A DNA stretch of 64,000 nt, taken from NCBI RefSeq assembly GCF_003050935.1, contig NZ_QAOX01000015.1, forward strand, positions 1 to 64,000, in the 5' to 3' direction. This DNA is from Luteibacter sp. OK325 (GTDB taxonomy: Bacteria > Pseudomonadota > Gammaproteobacteria > Xanthomonadales > Rhodanobacteraceae). How positions within the stretch are numbered: position 1 is the stretch's first letter; every line of letters begins with the position of its first letter. Below are positions 18,191 to 28,133 of the stretch, piece after piece. Below the pieces are notes generated by a model, which worked only from the letters and a program-made list of their open reading frames with translations, was not told the DNA's origin and made no database searches. The translations under genes were made by a program, and so were the position numbers.

Positions 18191-19120
18191 ATGCTCGCTC
18201 GTACCTGCCTTGTTCTCGCCCTTGCCCTCGCCCTGCCCGCCGTTGCCGAGGAGGCGAAGAAGGCGCATACGCCCACGGCCAAGGAGTTGCTGGCCAAGTC
18301 GACCGCCGCCGAATGGCGCACCCCGGATCCGCAGAACCTCGTCTACATGGACCTGCCGCAGGGCCAGGTCATCATCGAGCTCGCCCAGGACTGGTCGCCG
18401 GAGCATACGGCCAACATCCGTACCCTTATTCGCGAGCACTACTTCGACGGCACCCAGGTCATCCGCGTCCAGGACAACTTCGTCACCCAGTGGGGCGACC
18501 CGGACGGCGACGACAAGAAGAAGGCCAAAAGCCTGGGCAGCGCCAAGGAAACGCTCACGCCGGAGTTCACGCGCAAGCTGGGCGGCAAAGCCATTCCCTT
18601 TACCAAGCTACCCGATGGTGACGTCTATGCGCCGGAGGTCGGCTTCTCCGACGGCTTCCCCGTGGCCCGTGACGCCAAGGCCGGTGAAGCCTGGATTACC
18701 CATTGCTACGGCACCGTGGGTGTTGCCCGCGACGTCGGCGCGGAAACCGGTAACGGCAGCTCGCTCTACGCCATCATCGGCCAGGCCCCGCGAAACCTCG
18801 ACCGCAACCTCGCCGTGGCCGGCAAGGTCATCAAGGGCATGGAATTTCTCGCCGCCTACCCGCGTGGTGGTGAGCCGATGGGCTTCTACGACAAGCCCGC
18901 GCAGCGCGTGACGATCAAGAGCGTGCGCCTCGCCGCGGATGTTCCCGAAGCGCAGCGCACGCCGATCCAGGTTCTGCGCACCGACAGCAAGACGTTTGCC
19001 GCGGTGATCGAGGCCAAGCGCAACCGGAAGGACGATTTCTATACGCGCCCGGCCGGGAAGATCGATCTTTGCAATATCAGCGTGCCGGTGCGCGATCCGT
19101 CGAAGCCTGTTGCACCCTGA
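18191..19120 (+). CDS. Secreted cyclophilin-type peptidyl-prolyl isomerase
   Basis: 309 aa from ATG 18191. A signal peptide (LVLALALALPAVAEE) precedes the cyclophilin domain: QGQVIIELAQDWSPEHTANI, YFDGTQVIRVQDNFVTQWGD, GTVGVARDVG. It is longer than simple PpiA proteins because of a ~90-residue C-terminal extension. Expected role: prolyl isomerase/chaperone in the periplasm. The upstream in-frame extension overlaps the GNAT gene and lacks a signal peptide, so it was rejected. Confidence 0.9.
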   Translation: MLARTCLVLALALALPAVAEEAKKAHTPTAKELLAKSTAAEWRTPDPQNLVYMDLPQGQVIIELAQDWSPEHTANIRTLIREHYFDGTQVIRVQDNFVTQWGDPDGDDKKKAKSLGSAKETLTPEFTRKLGGKAIPFTKLPDGDVYAPEVGFSDGFPVARDAKAGEAWITHCYGTVGVARDVGAETGNGSSLYAIIGQAPRNLDRNLAVAGKVIKGMEFLAAYPRGGEPMGFYDKPAQRVTIKSVRLAADVPEAQRTPIQVLRTDSKTFAAVIEAKRNRKDDFYTRPAGKIDLCNISVPVRDPSKPVAP

Positions 19121-19129
19121 CCGGAAAGC

Positions 19130-19184
19130 ATCGCCGCTGAAGCGGCTCCCACAGGTCTATTGTGGGAGCCGATTCATCGGCGAT
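19130..19184. repeat. REP pair
   Basis: Inverted GCTGAAGC-type copy at 19130-19153 and forward ATTCAT-type copy at 19161-19184, separated by 7 bases, between convergent genes. The two stem variants occur side by side. Confidence 0.85.
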
Positions 19185-19205
19185 CCCGCCTAAGCAGGCC
19201 AGATA

Positions 19206-20036
19206 TCAATCGCCGTCCGAACCCGCTGCCTTCTGCCCCACGATCTCCTCACGCAGCTCACGAAGCTTCACCTTCAGCTTCGCCTCGTTCTCCGGCCCCA
19301 CGCGAATCATGAACTTCTGGCCGACGGACAACTGCTCAAGCGCCTCGTTGGCATAGACATAACCCACCTTCTCCGGAAGCAGCTGCTGGTTGCCCTTCGG
19401 TTCCGGCGCGGCAATCAGGTGGTCGATCACCTCGATGAGGCGATCGTTGAAATAGCCGTTTGTACCGAGATCACGATACGCCTGCTGGAACAACGGATAG
19501 TTGCGCCTGTACCAGGCAGCCGCCGCCTTGGTATTCATGCGATCGGCCACGTACATATAGGTGGCGTAGCGATCAATGTTCTTCTTTGACGCAATGAAAT
19601 TGCCGTCGTCGGAAACCACCTGGAAACGACCCGTCGGCGTGCGCAACGGCACGACGTTCATGCCGACACTCTGCTTCGGCAGCGCGTCGATCGTCGACAC
19701 CATGCGCGAGACGATGGCCTCGGGGCGCAGCAACGACTTCAGTGCACCGTCGCTGGTCAGGGCCATCAATCCGGCCAGAACATCGTCGTCGCTCTGGTCC
19801 AGTGGCGGCAGCCCCGCGGTCGATCCGCCGGCAGGGCCGATCGGATGCTGCACGAGCGGCGCATCGTGCACGGTGGTCGACGTCGCGGAGGCGACCGGAC
19901 CGTTCGAGAAGGCCGGTGCACTGACCGCATCGCGCGCCTGCTTTTCCCGGTAAATGAAGATGCCGACCACGACCAGAATCGCCACGATCAGTAAACCCGC
20001 GACCCATTTTGAACCCGATGAATGACTGCTCACCAC
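19206..20036 (-). CDS. DUF3014 membrane-anchored protein
   Basis: 276 aa from GTG 20036 (GTG 20033 equally possible); AGGAG lies 5-8 bases upstream. One N-terminal membrane helix (WVAGLLIVAILVVVGIFIY) is followed by a low-complexity linker and the DUF3014 domain (DDDVLAGLMALTSDGALKSL, FIASKKNIDRYATYMYV). This topology places the domain in the periplasm. Function is unknown. Confidence 0.88.
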   Translation of the reverse strand: MVSSHSSGSKWVAGLLIVAILVVVGIFIYREKQARDAVSAPAFSNGPVASATSTTVHDAPLVQHPIGPAGGSTAGLPPLDQSDDDVLAGLMALTSDGALKSLLRPEAIVSRMVSTIDALPKQSVGMNVVPLRTPTGRFQVVSDDGNFIASKKNIDRYATYMYVADRMNTKAAAAWYRRNYPLFQQAYRDLGTNGYFNDRLIEVIDHLIAAPEPKGNQQLLPEKVGYVYANEALEQLSVGQKFMIRVGPENEAKLKVKLRELREEIVGQKAAGSDGD

Positions 20037-20088
20037 ACCTGCTCCTGCCAAAACCTAGCCCCATGGGACTACGAATGGCGGGTTTGGT

Positions 20089-21030
20089 TCAAGGATTGTG
20101 GGGAAACTGATCCGCGTCGATCACGTAATCACGGAAGCGATGCCCGCCGGCGAAACCGAGGTCGAAACCGTAAACCATGCGTACTGCGAGGTTTGTATCC
20201 ACATGGCAGTGGAACCGCAAGACGAGGCCTTGAGCCACTTTCCGCGCGATATTCTCATCATCAAGGCCAGTACCACGTAACGACACGGTGACACTTGTGC
20301 AGGTGCGAGGCGAGCCTTCGACAGGTGTCCAGCGAATCCACGCGGCGCGCACCAAGGGCGGCCCCAGCGACGGCAACAGCGTCGCCTGAGACCAGGCGCT
20401 CGGCGCAAAAGCAAAGTAGACCGGATATCCCGCCATGCTGATGGGCACACCGATTACGACGAAGATTGCTGCGATACCGAGGTGCGCTCGCCACAGAGTC
20501 AATCCGCTCATCGCCTGGCGCGACGCGCGGCCTCGCACGACGAACGCGCCCGACGCCAGATCATGAAGACCCTGGCGGGTCGAGCGATTGAAAGCGACCA
20601 TGTAGAGCGATGCTATCGCCAGGCCGCCCATCAGGCCGCTGGCTGCACGCTCGCCATAGGAAGCATCGCTCATTACGAGGATGGTACCGCTGAACATGAT
20701 TGGCGCCGCCAGCACGACGGCGCGAAGAAACGATTTGGGCAGCGACACCACACGGCCTGCCGTGTCCACCACGCGAAGCCCGAGCGCTCGCTTTCCCGGC
20801 GTGGATGCGCCGAAGCGCCCGCTGTCGAGCAAGCCAAAATAGAGCGTGGCGGCCACGAAACCGACCAGACGATCCCAACCACCCAGCCACGCCAGCTGGT
20901 CGAACAGGAGCTGGCCAAGGACGTAGCCACCTAGTGCCAGGATCACCCAGTCCACGGCGAAAGCGCCGATCCTTCGCCAGAATCCTGCCAGCGACACCCG
21001 TGGTGTCGGTGCCGTTGAAACGTCTTCCAT
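20089..21030 (-). CDS. RDD-family membrane protein with long C-terminal region
   Basis: 313 aa from ATG 21030, preceded by GGAGG. The RDD domain is at about 12-165: AGFWRRIGAFAVDWVILAL (helix 1 with Arg), FGASTPGKRALGLRVVD, and a third helix pair. A further helix near 180-200 (IAAIFVVIGVPISMAGY) is followed by a ~100-residue soluble tail. RDD proteins are small membrane proteins of mostly unknown, sometimes transport-related, function. The tail is unlike anything I can name. Confidence 0.85.
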   Translation of the reverse strand: MEDVSTAPTPRVSLAGFWRRIGAFAVDWVILALGGYVLGQLLFDQLAWLGGWDRLVGFVAATLYFGLLDSGRFGASTPGKRALGLRVVDTAGRVVSLPKSFLRAVVLAAPIMFSGTILVMSDASYGERAASGLMGGLAIASLYMVAFNRSTRQGLHDLASGAFVVRGRASRQAMSGLTLWRAHLGIAAIFVVIGVPISMAGYPVYFAFAPSAWSQATLLPSLGPPLVRAAWIRWTPVEGSPRTCTSVTVSLRGTGLDDENIARKVAQGLVLRFHCHVDTNLAVRMVYGFDLGFAGGHRFRDYVIDADQFPHNP

Positions 21031-21173
21031 GATGCCTCCGTCTATCCCCCCATGATGCACCGGGCTGGTCGCTTGCGGGAAGAGCCACTCGGCACCTAGG
21101 CTGGTCACGCCGGACATCCCCCTTGGTCTGGCACCAGGGCACCACCCCATCGATAACGTCTGTAGGAGGCACC

Positions 21174-21575
21174 ATGGCTTTCTCTGCACGGCAAGACGCT
21201 GCCCCGATCTCGGGCATTAATGTCACCCCGCTCGTCGACGTCCTGCTGGTCCTGCTGATCATTTTCATGATCTCGGCACCGGTCGTTGCCCATAAAGCTC
21301 GCGTGGACCTGCCTTCGCCAGGCACGCAACCATCCACGGCAATGCTGGAACCCATCGACATCACCATCGAAGCGGGCAGCATGACGTTCTGGAACCACGT
21401 ACTGGTGACGGACGCCGCGCTCGCGACGCAGATGCAGATTCTCGGCTCGCGCGAAGGCGACAAGCCGGCGATCCACATCAGCGCGTCGGACAACGCTGCG
21501 TACGAGGATGTGGCGAAGGTACTCGCCGAGGCGAAGGTCAACGGGCTGTCGAAGATCGACTTCGTTAACCACTGA
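21174..21575 (+). CDS. exbD: ExbD/TolR-family biopolymer transport protein
   Basis: 133 aa, ATG 21174 behind TAGGAGG. It has the short cytoplasmic N-terminus, then NVTPLVDVLLVLLIIFMI, in which the transmembrane Asp carries protons in ExbD/TolR. The periplasmic domain ends ISASDNAAYEDVAKVL..., as in ExbD. No ExbB/TolQ or TonB gene lies beside it, so it must work with a partner encoded elsewhere. Confidence 0.9.
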   Translation: MAFSARQDAAPISGINVTPLVDVLLVLLIIFMISAPVVAHKARVDLPSPGTQPSTAMLEPIDITIEAGSMTFWNHVLVTDAALATQMQILGSREGDKPAIHISASDNAAYEDVAKVLAEAKVNGLSKIDFVNH

Positions 21576-21588
21576 GTCACGCGATGCC

Positions 21589-21607
21589 GGGCGGGGCAAC
21601 CCCGCCC
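21589..21607. terminator. Strong hairpin between convergent genes
   Basis: GGGCGGGG (21589-21596), loop CAA, CCCCGCCC (21600-21607): a perfect 8-bp stem between exbD and the SGNH-like gene. There is no T-run on either side, so termination is inferred only from its position. Confidence 0.4.
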
Positions 21608-21610
21608 GAC

Positions 21611-22435
21611 TCAAGGCGCCGCGGCGAGTTTCGCAGCCATGGCCGCGTCAACGAGGCAGGTCGGCGATATCGACATCCTATCGATGTGCACGATGCCTTC
21701 CGGGTCAGGCGCGTGGTACCAGAGCGGGCCGGCGACACATGGGGGCCGCGTCGACACCTCACCCATGACAGCGCGCCATGTGCGCAATGCCATCAGCGCC
21801 GTCATCGTGTGCCCGGGATGCTCGCCGTCCGCGTGTGTCCACGCGGCTTCCGGATACATCTCCACCAGCCGTCTACGCGTCTCGCTGAGTTCGATCAACG
21901 GTATGCCTGCCAATGAGGCAATGCGATGCTCTCCCCTTACCTCGCTTTCGCTGACCTCACGGTTCGCGCGCTGCCAGGTCCCAAGGTAGTAGACGTGGGC
22001 TCCCGCGGCACGTGCCGCACGAGCGAGAGCGACCGTCGCCTGGTCCGTGCGTGCGAATGCCGCCAGATGCTTTTCGCAACCTGGAGCGCACATGGCGTTG
22101 CCGCCGCGCTCCTGAAGGATTACGTCGGTGTAGCCGCCTGTGGCCAGCGCACGCGCCACTACCGGGTCATGCTCGTAGTCTTCGAGCGCTGCGCCGGCGC
22201 GCGCGATCATGTCAACGCTGAGGTGCATGTCCGCGGGTGCGAGGGACGCGAAGGCGGATGGCAGGTTGTTGACGTAGGTGAGGCTGTTGCCGATGAAGAG
22301 GATGTGGCGTGGGTGCTCTTCATTGTGGCGCTGCGGCGGAGTTTGGGCTTGCGCGGTTATCGATGTGATGCAGAGCGCCAGGGCGAGAATCGTGGCCCTG
22401 GCGCGAGCACCCTTCGCCGCTGAAGCGGCTCCCAC
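21611..22435 (-). CDS. Secreted SGNH/GDSL-like hydrolase
   Basis: About 274 aa. After a hydrophobic export segment (TILALALCITSITAQAQ) comes HILFIGNSLTYVNNLP, the GDSL-like block I with nucleophile Ser. DVILQERGGN resembles a block III region, and DGEHPGHTMTALMA carries a Dx2H-like catalytic pair. It is probably a periplasmic esterase or glycan-modifying enzyme. The start is uncertain: GTG 22435 lies inside a REP element, while GTG 22489, 3 bases after the icmF stop, gives a repetitive Ala/Arg-rich extension. Neither has a good Shine-Dalgarno. Confidence 0.75.
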   Translation of the reverse strand: MGAASAAKGARARATILALALCITSITAQAQTPPQRHNEEHPRHILFIGNSLTYVNNLPSAFASLAPADMHLSVDMIARAGAALEDYEHDPVVARALATGGYTDVILQERGGNAMCAPGCEKHLAAFARTDQATVALARAARAAGAHVYYLGTWQRANREVSESEVRGEHRIASLAGIPLIELSETRRRLVEMYPEAAWTHADGEHPGHTMTALMALRTWRAVMGEVSTRPPCVAGPLWYHAPDPEGIVHIDRMSISPTCLVDAAMAAKLAAAP

Positions 22436-22436
22436 A
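22414..22436. repeat. Single REP element inside the 5' end of a coding frame
   Basis: Inverted GCTGAAGC-type copy. It lies in the reading frame of the SGNH-like gene, just before its export signal. Confidence 0.85.
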
Positions 22437-22492
22437 GAAGCGAGTTGCGCAGCAAGTCGCGCAGCGAGCCGCGCGGAAAGGCCAGCCACTGG

Positions 22493-25400
22493 TTACATAT
22501 TGCGGCGGTATTCGCCGCCGACGTCGTAGAGGGCGTGGCTGATCTGGCCGAGGGAGTTGTTCTTCACCGCGTCCATGAGCTGTTCGAACACGTTGCGACG
22601 ATCGCGCGCGGTCTTCTGCAGGGTGCGCAGGCTTTCCGGGGCGAGGCTGTTGCGGGCGCGCCCGTAGAGCAGCACGTTGTCGATCTGCTGGCCCTTCTCT
22701 TCTTCCGTGGAACGGATGAGTTCGATCTCGGTGGAGATCTCGCCGCCGTGGTCCTTGGGCAGGAAGGTGTTGACGCCGATGAGTGGAAGCGAGCCGTCGT
22801 GCTTCTTGTGCTCGTAGTACATCGACTCTTCCTGGATCTTGCCGCGCTGGTACATGGTGTCCATGGCACCGAGCACGCCGCCACGCTCACTGATGGCCTC
22901 GAACTCCTTGTAGACGGCTTCCTCGACCAGGTCGGTCAGCTCGTCGACCACATAGCTGCCCTGCCAGGGGTTCTCGTTGAAGTTGAGGCCGAGCTCACGG
23001 TTGATGATGAGCTGGATGGCGACCGCACGGCGCACGCTTTCTTCCGTCGGCGTGGTGATCGCCTCGTCGTACGCGTTGGTGTGCAGGCTGTTGCAGTTGT
23101 CGAACAAGGCGTACAGCGCCTGCAGCGTGGTACGGATGTCGTTGAACTGGATTTCCTGGGCGTGCAGCGAGCGCCCGGAGGTCTGGATGTGGTACTTCAG
23201 CATCTGGCTGCGTGCGCTGGCACCGTAGCGCTCGCGCATGGCGCGGGCCCAGATGCGACGTGCCACGCGGCCGATCACCGTGTACTCCGGATCCATGCCG
23301 TTGGAGAAGAAGAACGACAGGTTCGCCGCGAAGTCGTCGACCTTCATGCCGCGAGCCAGGTAGTACTCGACGATGGTGAAACCGTTTGACAGCGTGAAAG
23401 CCAGCTGGCTGATCGGGTTCGCACCGGCCTCGGCAATGTGATACCCGGAGATCGACACCGAGTAGAAGTTGCGCACCTTGTGATCGACGAAGTACTGCTG
23501 GATATCGCCCATCATGCGCAGGGCGAACTCCGTGCTGAAGATGCAGGTGTTCTGCGCCTGGTCTTCCTTGAGGATGTCCGCCTGCACCGTGCCGCGCACA
23601 TTGGCCAGGGTGAATGTCTTGATCCGCACGTAGGTTTCCGCGTCGACCACTTCCTCGCCCGATACGCCGAGCAGACCCAGGCCGAGGCCGTTGTTGCCCT
23701 CGGGCAAGCCGCCGGTGTACGTCGGGCGGTTGCCGTCGGCGTACAGCTGCGCGATGCGCGCCTTGGCGGCATCCCAACGGGAGGGCTCTTCGTTGAGGTA
23801 CTTCTCGACGTTCTGGTCGATCGCCGTATTCATGAACATGGCGAGGATGATCGGCGCCGGGCCGTTGATCGTCATCGAGACCGACGTGGACGGTGCCGAC
23901 AGGTCGAAGCCCGAGTACAGCTTCTTCATGTCGTCGAGCGTAGCGATGGAAACACCGGAGTTGCCGATCTTGCCGTAGATATCCGGGCGCGGTGCCGGGT
24001 CTTCGCCGTAGAGCGTGACCGAGTCGAACGCCGTCGAGAGGCGCGCAGCGGCGCCACCCAGCGAGAGGTAATGGAAACGACGATTGGTGCGTTCCGGGGT
24101 GCCCTCGCCCGCGAACATGCGGGTCGGATCCTCACCGGCGCGGCGATACGGGAACACGCCGCCGGTGTACGGGTAGTAGCCCGGCAGGTTCTCGCGCATG
24201 AGGAAGGAGAGCAGCTCGCCCCAGTCCTTCGTCTTCGGCGGCGATACCTTGGGAATCTTCTGGTGGCTCAGCGAGGTGCGATAGTTCTCGACGCGGATGA
24301 CCTTGTCGCGCACCTGGTACTCGGTGAACTCGTCGGTGACCGAGGCAAAGCGCGACGGCCACTCGCGCAGCAGCGCGATGGCTTCGCTGGTCAGCTCGCG
24401 CACGGCCTCGTTGTAGCGCTGACGAAGCGTAGAGAGCGAACGGTCGCCCTCGACACTCAGTGCGTCGTGGTCGTAGAGATCGAACGCGCGCGGCAGGCTG
24501 TCGTCGCCGATATCCTTGAGCGATTCAAAATAGTGCTGGGCCTTGCTCGCCGCTTCCGCCTGCTTCGCGATACCGCTGTTGACGCCACGGCCCTGCTCGG
24601 CAATCTCGGCGAGGTAACGCACGCGGTTACCGGGAATCAACACGGTGGCGCGCGGCTCGCGCAGCGTCGTGTCGATATCCGGCGTCCACGCCGCTTCGGG
24701 CAGCGAGAGCTTGCCGCGCATCAGCCGGCAGAGATTGGCGAACATCCAGGTGACGCCCGGATCGTTGAACTGGCTGGCGATGGTCGGGTAGACCGGCACG
24801 TTCTCGTCGGCCAGCTGGAACGCGACACGGTTGCGCTTCCATTGCTTGCGTACGTCGCGCAGCGCGTCTTCGGCACCACGCTTGTCGAACTTGTTGAGCA
24901 CGACGAGTTCGGCGAAGTCGAGCATGTCGATCTTCTCGAGCTGGCTGGCCGCGCCGTATTCGCTGGTCATCACATAAACCGGGAAATCGACGAGGTCGAC
25001 GATTTCCGAATCGCTCTGGCCGATACCGGCGGTCTCGACGATCACCAGGTCGTACGCCTGCGACTTCAGGAAGTCGATGCAGTCGTGCAGCACGATGGAC
25101 GTGGCCGCATGCTGACGACGCGTCGCCATGGAACGCATGTAGACGCGCGGGCTGCGCAGCGAGTTCATGCGGATGCGGTCGCCCAACAGGGCGCCGCCGC
25201 TACGGCGGCGCGTCGGATCCACCGCGAGCACGGCGATGCGAATTTCCGGGAAGGCATGCAGGAAGCGCAGAAGCAGTTCATCGACCACGCTGGACTTACC
25301 GGCGCCGCCGGTGCCGGTCAGGCCGAGGACGGGCGTCTTGTTGCCGGCGAGCTGCCATTCCTTGCGCAGGCGGGCGAGCTCGGGTTCGGGCAGCAGGTCT

Positions 25401-25945
25401 TCCTCGATCGCCGAGAGCATGGCGCCGATGGAGATCTCGTCTTCCACCGAGGCCGTCACCGGGGCCGCTTCCACGCGCTGGCTGGCGGCGGCGCGCGTAC
25501 GCGACATCACATCCTCGATCATCTCGGTGAGGCCGAGCTTCATGCCGTCGTTCGGGTGGTAAATGCGCTCCACGCCATACGCCTGCAACTCACGGATTTC
25601 CTCGGGCGTGATCGTGCCGCCGCCGCCGCCGAACACGCGGATATGGCCCGCACCGCGCTCACGCAGCATGTCGACCATGTACTTGAAGTACTCCACGTGG
25701 CCGCCCTGGTAGGACGACAACGCGATGGCATCGGCATCTTCCTGGAGCGCGGCGCGCACCACGTCTTCCACCGAGCGGTTATGCCCCAGGTGGATCACCT
25801 CGGCGCCCTGGCTCTGGATGATGCGACGCATGATGTTGATCGCCGCGTCGTGGCCGTCGAACAGGCTCGCCGCCGTGACGAAGCGCAACGGCGTCGCCTC
25901 CGCGTCGGTGTGGCTGGCGGGGATGTGCTTGGGCTGCGAGCTCAT
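22493..25945 (-). CDS. icmF: Fused isobutyryl-CoA mutase (IcmF)
   Basis: 1150 aa, ATG 25945 behind CCGGAG. Domain order: B12-binding domain at about 20-150 ([12 protein letters not shown] with cobalt-ligand His32), a MeaB-like G-protein chaperone at about 200-430 (Walker [10 protein letters not shown] near 211, NKFD), and a mutase barrel at about 560-1100 ([20 protein letters not shown]). This three-part fusion is diagnostic of IcmF, which interconverts isobutyryl-CoA and n-butyryl-CoA (some act on pivalyl-CoA). It links valine breakdown to beta-oxidation. No B12 riboswitch is visible upstream. Confidence 0.95.
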   Translation of the reverse strand: MSSQPKHIPASHTDAEATPLRFVTAASLFDGHDAAINIMRRIIQSQGAEVIHLGHNRSVEDVVRAALQEDADAIALSSYQGGHVEYFKYMVDMLRERGAGHIRVFGGGGGTITPEEIRELQAYGVERIYHPNDGMKLGLTEMIEDVMSRTRAAASQRVEAAPVTASVEDEISIGAMLSAIEEDLLPEPELARLRKEWQLAGNKTPVLGLTGTGGAGKSSVVDELLLRFLHAFPEIRIAVLAVDPTRRRSGGALLGDRIRMNSLRSPRVYMRSMATRRQHAATSIVLHDCIDFLKSQAYDLVIVETAGIGQSDSEIVDLVDFPVYVMTSEYGAASQLEKIDMLDFAELVVLNKFDKRGAEDALRDVRKQWKRNRVAFQLADENVPVYPTIASQFNDPGVTWMFANLCRLMRGKLSLPEAAWTPDIDTTLREPRATVLIPGNRVRYLAEIAEQGRGVNSGIAKQAEAASKAQHYFESLKDIGDDSLPRAFDLYDHDALSVEGDRSLSTLRQRYNEAVRELTSEAIALLREWPSRFASVTDEFTEYQVRDKVIRVENYRTSLSHQKIPKVSPPKTKDWGELLSFLMRENLPGYYPYTGGVFPYRRAGEDPTRMFAGEGTPERTNRRFHYLSLGGAAARLSTAFDSVTLYGEDPAPRPDIYGKIGNSGVSIATLDDMKKLYSGFDLSAPSTSVSMTINGPAPIILAMFMNTAIDQNVEKYLNEEPSRWDAAKARIAQLYADGNRPTYTGGLPEGNNGLGLGLLGVSGEEVVDAETYVRIKTFTLANVRGTVQADILKEDQAQNTCIFSTEFALRMMGDIQQYFVDHKVRNFYSVSISGYHIAEAGANPISQLAFTLSNGFTIVEYYLARGMKVDDFAANLSFFFSNGMDPEYTVIGRVARRIWARAMRERYGASARSQMLKYHIQTSGRSLHAQEIQFNDIRTTLQALYALFDNCNSLHTNAYDEAITTPTEESVRRAVAIQLIINRELGLNFNENPWQGSYVVDELTDLVEEAVYKEFEAISERGGVLGAMDTMYQRGKIQEESMYYEHKKHDGSLPLIGVNTFLPKDHGGEISTEIELIRSTEEEKGQQIDNVLLYGRARNSLAPESLRTLQKTARDRRNVFEQLMDAVKNNSLGQISHALYDVGGEYRRNM

Positions 25946-26049
25946 GGAAACTCCGGGGAAAGACTGACTGCGGTCGGGAACCTGTCAATTCTACCGCCGG
26001 GGGCGGTGCGGGCCCTGCTGCAGTGCAGCGAACCCGCCCGGTCGCCAGT

Positions 26050-26541
26050 TCACCCCAGTCCGGCGGAATAGGTGCTCGCACGGTGGGTGGTTATGCCTGC
26101 CCGCTGCTCATGGCCCAGCGGAAGCTCAGGGTTCACGATGAACACCTGCGGCCTTGTATCGGGACCGGTGAGCTGCATCAGCACCCGCTCGCCGAGACTT
26201 CCCTCGTGATGCCGGATTTCGTTGGCCAGCGTGGCGGACATGGGCGGCTCAGCCGCTTGCTCGGGGTCGTCCCAGAGATCGCCGACGCGGTGGAAATGGT
26301 CCTCGCTGACCTCGACCCACACGCCGATGTGATAGTCGTCCTTCCGACCCTGCACGGGCAGCGGGAGCGTCGCCCGCAGGAAGAATCGTTCGTCTTCGAT
26401 CACGCAGGCATCGTCGCTCTCGTAGACATCGAGCGAGCGCTCGTCGTTGGCCATGTCGAAAATGGCATCGGGCCGGCCGTAGCTGAGTTCCAGCTCGTCT
26501 TCCTCGTGCGTCGCTCCACAGATCGCGCAGGTAGCTGTCAT
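26050..26541 (-). CDS. DUF2199 protein
   Basis: 163 aa, ATG 26541. A CAICGATH zinc-knuckle-like pair at the N-terminus (MTATCAICGATHEEDELELS), then RPDAIFDM and VWVEVSEDHFHRVGDLW, match the DUF2199 family. Cytoplasmic; function unknown. It follows the alpha/beta hydrolase gene on the same strand after 34 bases. Confidence 0.85.
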   Translation of the reverse strand: MTATCAICGATHEEDELELSYGRPDAIFDMANDERSLDVYESDDACVIEDERFFLRATLPLPVQGRKDDYHIGVWVEVSEDHFHRVGDLWDDPEQAAEPPMSATLANEIRHHEGSLGERVLMQLTGPDTRPQVFIVNPELPLGHEQRAGITTHRASTYSAGLG

Positions 26542-26575
26542 GGGACCGCTCCGTGAGGTAGACGCCGATGGTAGC

Positions 26576-27454
26576 TCAGCTGACCTGTGCGCCACCGAGA
26601 AAGGCCATCGCCGTCGCCATCACGTCCGCATCGTCGACGATACGGCGATGGCCCAGGCGTCGCGTCTTCACCAGGACCGCTCCCGGCCACAGGCGCGCAT
26701 ACAGCTCGCCCTCCTCCACCGGCACGTCGCGATCGGCCACATCGTGGATGATCAGCGCGGGCTGCGTGCGTTGGGGCGCATGCCTGTCCACGTGCAGCGC
26801 TTCGATCGTTACCCCGGTGCGGGCGGCCAGCAAGCGATGCAGTGGTTCGCGAAGATGCTCGGCGAGGCGGACAAACCGTGCGAAACGGCGTGTCGCCGCC
26901 ATCGGGTCGGCCGCCGGCGCGATCAGCACCACGCGCTTCGCGGTCCAGCCCTCGCCCAGTGCCAGCGTGACCGCCGCGCCGCCCAGTGAATGCGCGACGA
27001 CCCCTTCCGCATCCCCATAGTGGCGACCGATCGCCGCCACGGTGCGTGCGAAGTCCGGCAAGGTGCACAACGTCCCGCCGCTATGCCCGTGCCCCGGCTG
27101 GTCGAAGGACACCGCGGCCCAGCCCCGCGCAAGAAGTTGCGGCGCCCAGTTCTCCCAGCGCAGGCCCAGGCTCGACCAGCCGTGCGCCAGGAGTACATAA
27201 GGCTGGCTGGACGGATCGCCCCAGACGTAAGTGGCGATGGATTCGCCGGCGACCTCGACGCTCTCCTTTCGCGCCGACATCGTGGTCAGGGCCTGGGCGG
27301 CCCGCTGACGGCTGCTCGGCAACGGTGTCTGGAAAACCCGGGCCGCGTGCGCAACCGTTCGGACCGGCGCCACGCGGCTACCGAAACGAAAGGCCAAGCG
27401 GATGCCCAGCAGGGTCGCGACGGTGCGCACGCCAAAGCGGCGAGGTGGCTTCAT
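26576..27454 (-). CDS. Alpha/beta-fold hydrolase
   Basis: 292 aa. The nucleophile elbow AHSLGG, an acid in ALIIHDVADRDVP and the general-base His in LGHRRIV form a complete triad. LLAHGWSSLGLRWENW supplies the oxyanion hole. The N-terminal ~40 residues are hydrophobic and basic and may anchor the protein. Substrate unknown; a carboxylesterase or lipase-like activity is the family default. Confidence 0.9.
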   Translation of the reverse strand: MKPPRRFGVRTVATLLGIRLAFRFGSRVAPVRTVAHAARVFQTPLPSSRQRAAQALTTMSARKESVEVAGESIATYVWGDPSSQPYVLLAHGWSSLGLRWENWAPQLLARGWAAVSFDQPGHGHSGGTLCTLPDFARTVAAIGRHYGDAEGVVAHSLGGAAVTLALGEGWTAKRVVLIAPAADPMAATRRFARFVRLAEHLREPLHRLLAARTGVTIEALHVDRHAPQRTQPALIIHDVADRDVPVEEGELYARLWPGAVLVKTRRLGHRRIVDDADVMATAMAFLGGAQVS

Positions 27455-27598
27455 GAGGTAAGGGCCAAAGGATTCAGGGGAAGAGGTAAGCTTTCACGAA
27501 GCTGAACACTAGCGCGTAGGGCCGGTCAACCCGTCGCAAGGAAACCGCGTTCTGGCGCACGAATCCGCATTCGCGGACGTCCCGAGGAGAGAGTGCAT

Positions 27599-27940
27599 AT
27601 GACGACCCTGACCCGCAAACTCGTTGCCCTGGCAGCCCTTGGCCTGGCCGCGGGTGCCGCAAGTTACACCCCGCCCGCCGCCGCACGGGAGTACGTCGAG
27701 GTCACTGTCGGCACCCGCCCGCCGCCGCCGCGCTATGAGCGTGTCCCGCCGCCGCGCTCCGGCTACGCCTGGGCGCCCGGTTACTGGAACTGGTACGGCG
27801 GCCGTTACGTGTGGGTCGGCGGCCGCTGGAACGCCTATCGCCCGGGTTACGTCTACCGTCCGCCGGTCTGGCGTCCCTATGGCCGCGGTTATCGCATCCA
27901 GCGTGAGACCTGGGTCCGGGACCCGCACTGGCATCGCTGA
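27599..27940 (+). CDS. YXWGXW-repeat secreted protein
   Basis: 113 aa, ATG 27599 (GAGGAG about 10 bases upstream; a GTG at 27593 is too close to it). A signal peptide (LVALAALGLAAGAASY) precedes a Tyr/Trp/Pro-rich region with repeats such as GYAWAPGYWNWYGGRYVWVGG, the YXWGXW pattern. It is basic and exported. The role is unknown; such proteins are often cell-surface or periplasmic. Confidence 0.85.
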   Translation: MTTLTRKLVALAALGLAAGAASYTPPAAAREYVEVTVGTRPPPPRYERVPPPRSGYAWAPGYWNWYGGRYVWVGGRWNAYRPGYVYRPPVWRPYGRGYRIQRETWVRDPHWHR

Positions 27941-28011
27941 ACGGCCCGGTTGCTGCGCCGCACCTACACGGACGCCAACAACGGTTTAAACTAGGCAGCT
28001 GACACGACATC

Positions 28012-28044
28012 TCGCCCCCGCCACACGGCCGGGGCGATTTTTTT
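28012..28044 (+). terminator. Rho-independent terminator
   Basis: TCGCCCC (28012-28018) pairs with GGGGCGA (28031-28037), followed by seven T. It lies about 70 bases past the YXWGXW gene and upstream of leucine dehydrogenase. Confidence 0.8.
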
Positions 28045-28133
28045 GCACGGTCCTTATCGACACGTGATCCCCATCACGGGTCTTCACCTAGAAGCGCGGT
28101 GCTGCTGCCGCTAGTAACTGGAGTTTGCGTTCG

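Noticed and set aside
25946-26050. Cobalamin riboswitch upstream of icmF
   Set aside because: No B12-box-like sequence or extended structured leader was found in the 100-base gap.
23438-26071. Long plus-strand reading frame opposite icmF (877 codons)
   Set aside because: It is the antisense shadow of a well-conserved mutase in GC-rich DNA; composition is Arg/His/Val-rich without any domain or Shine-Dalgarno.
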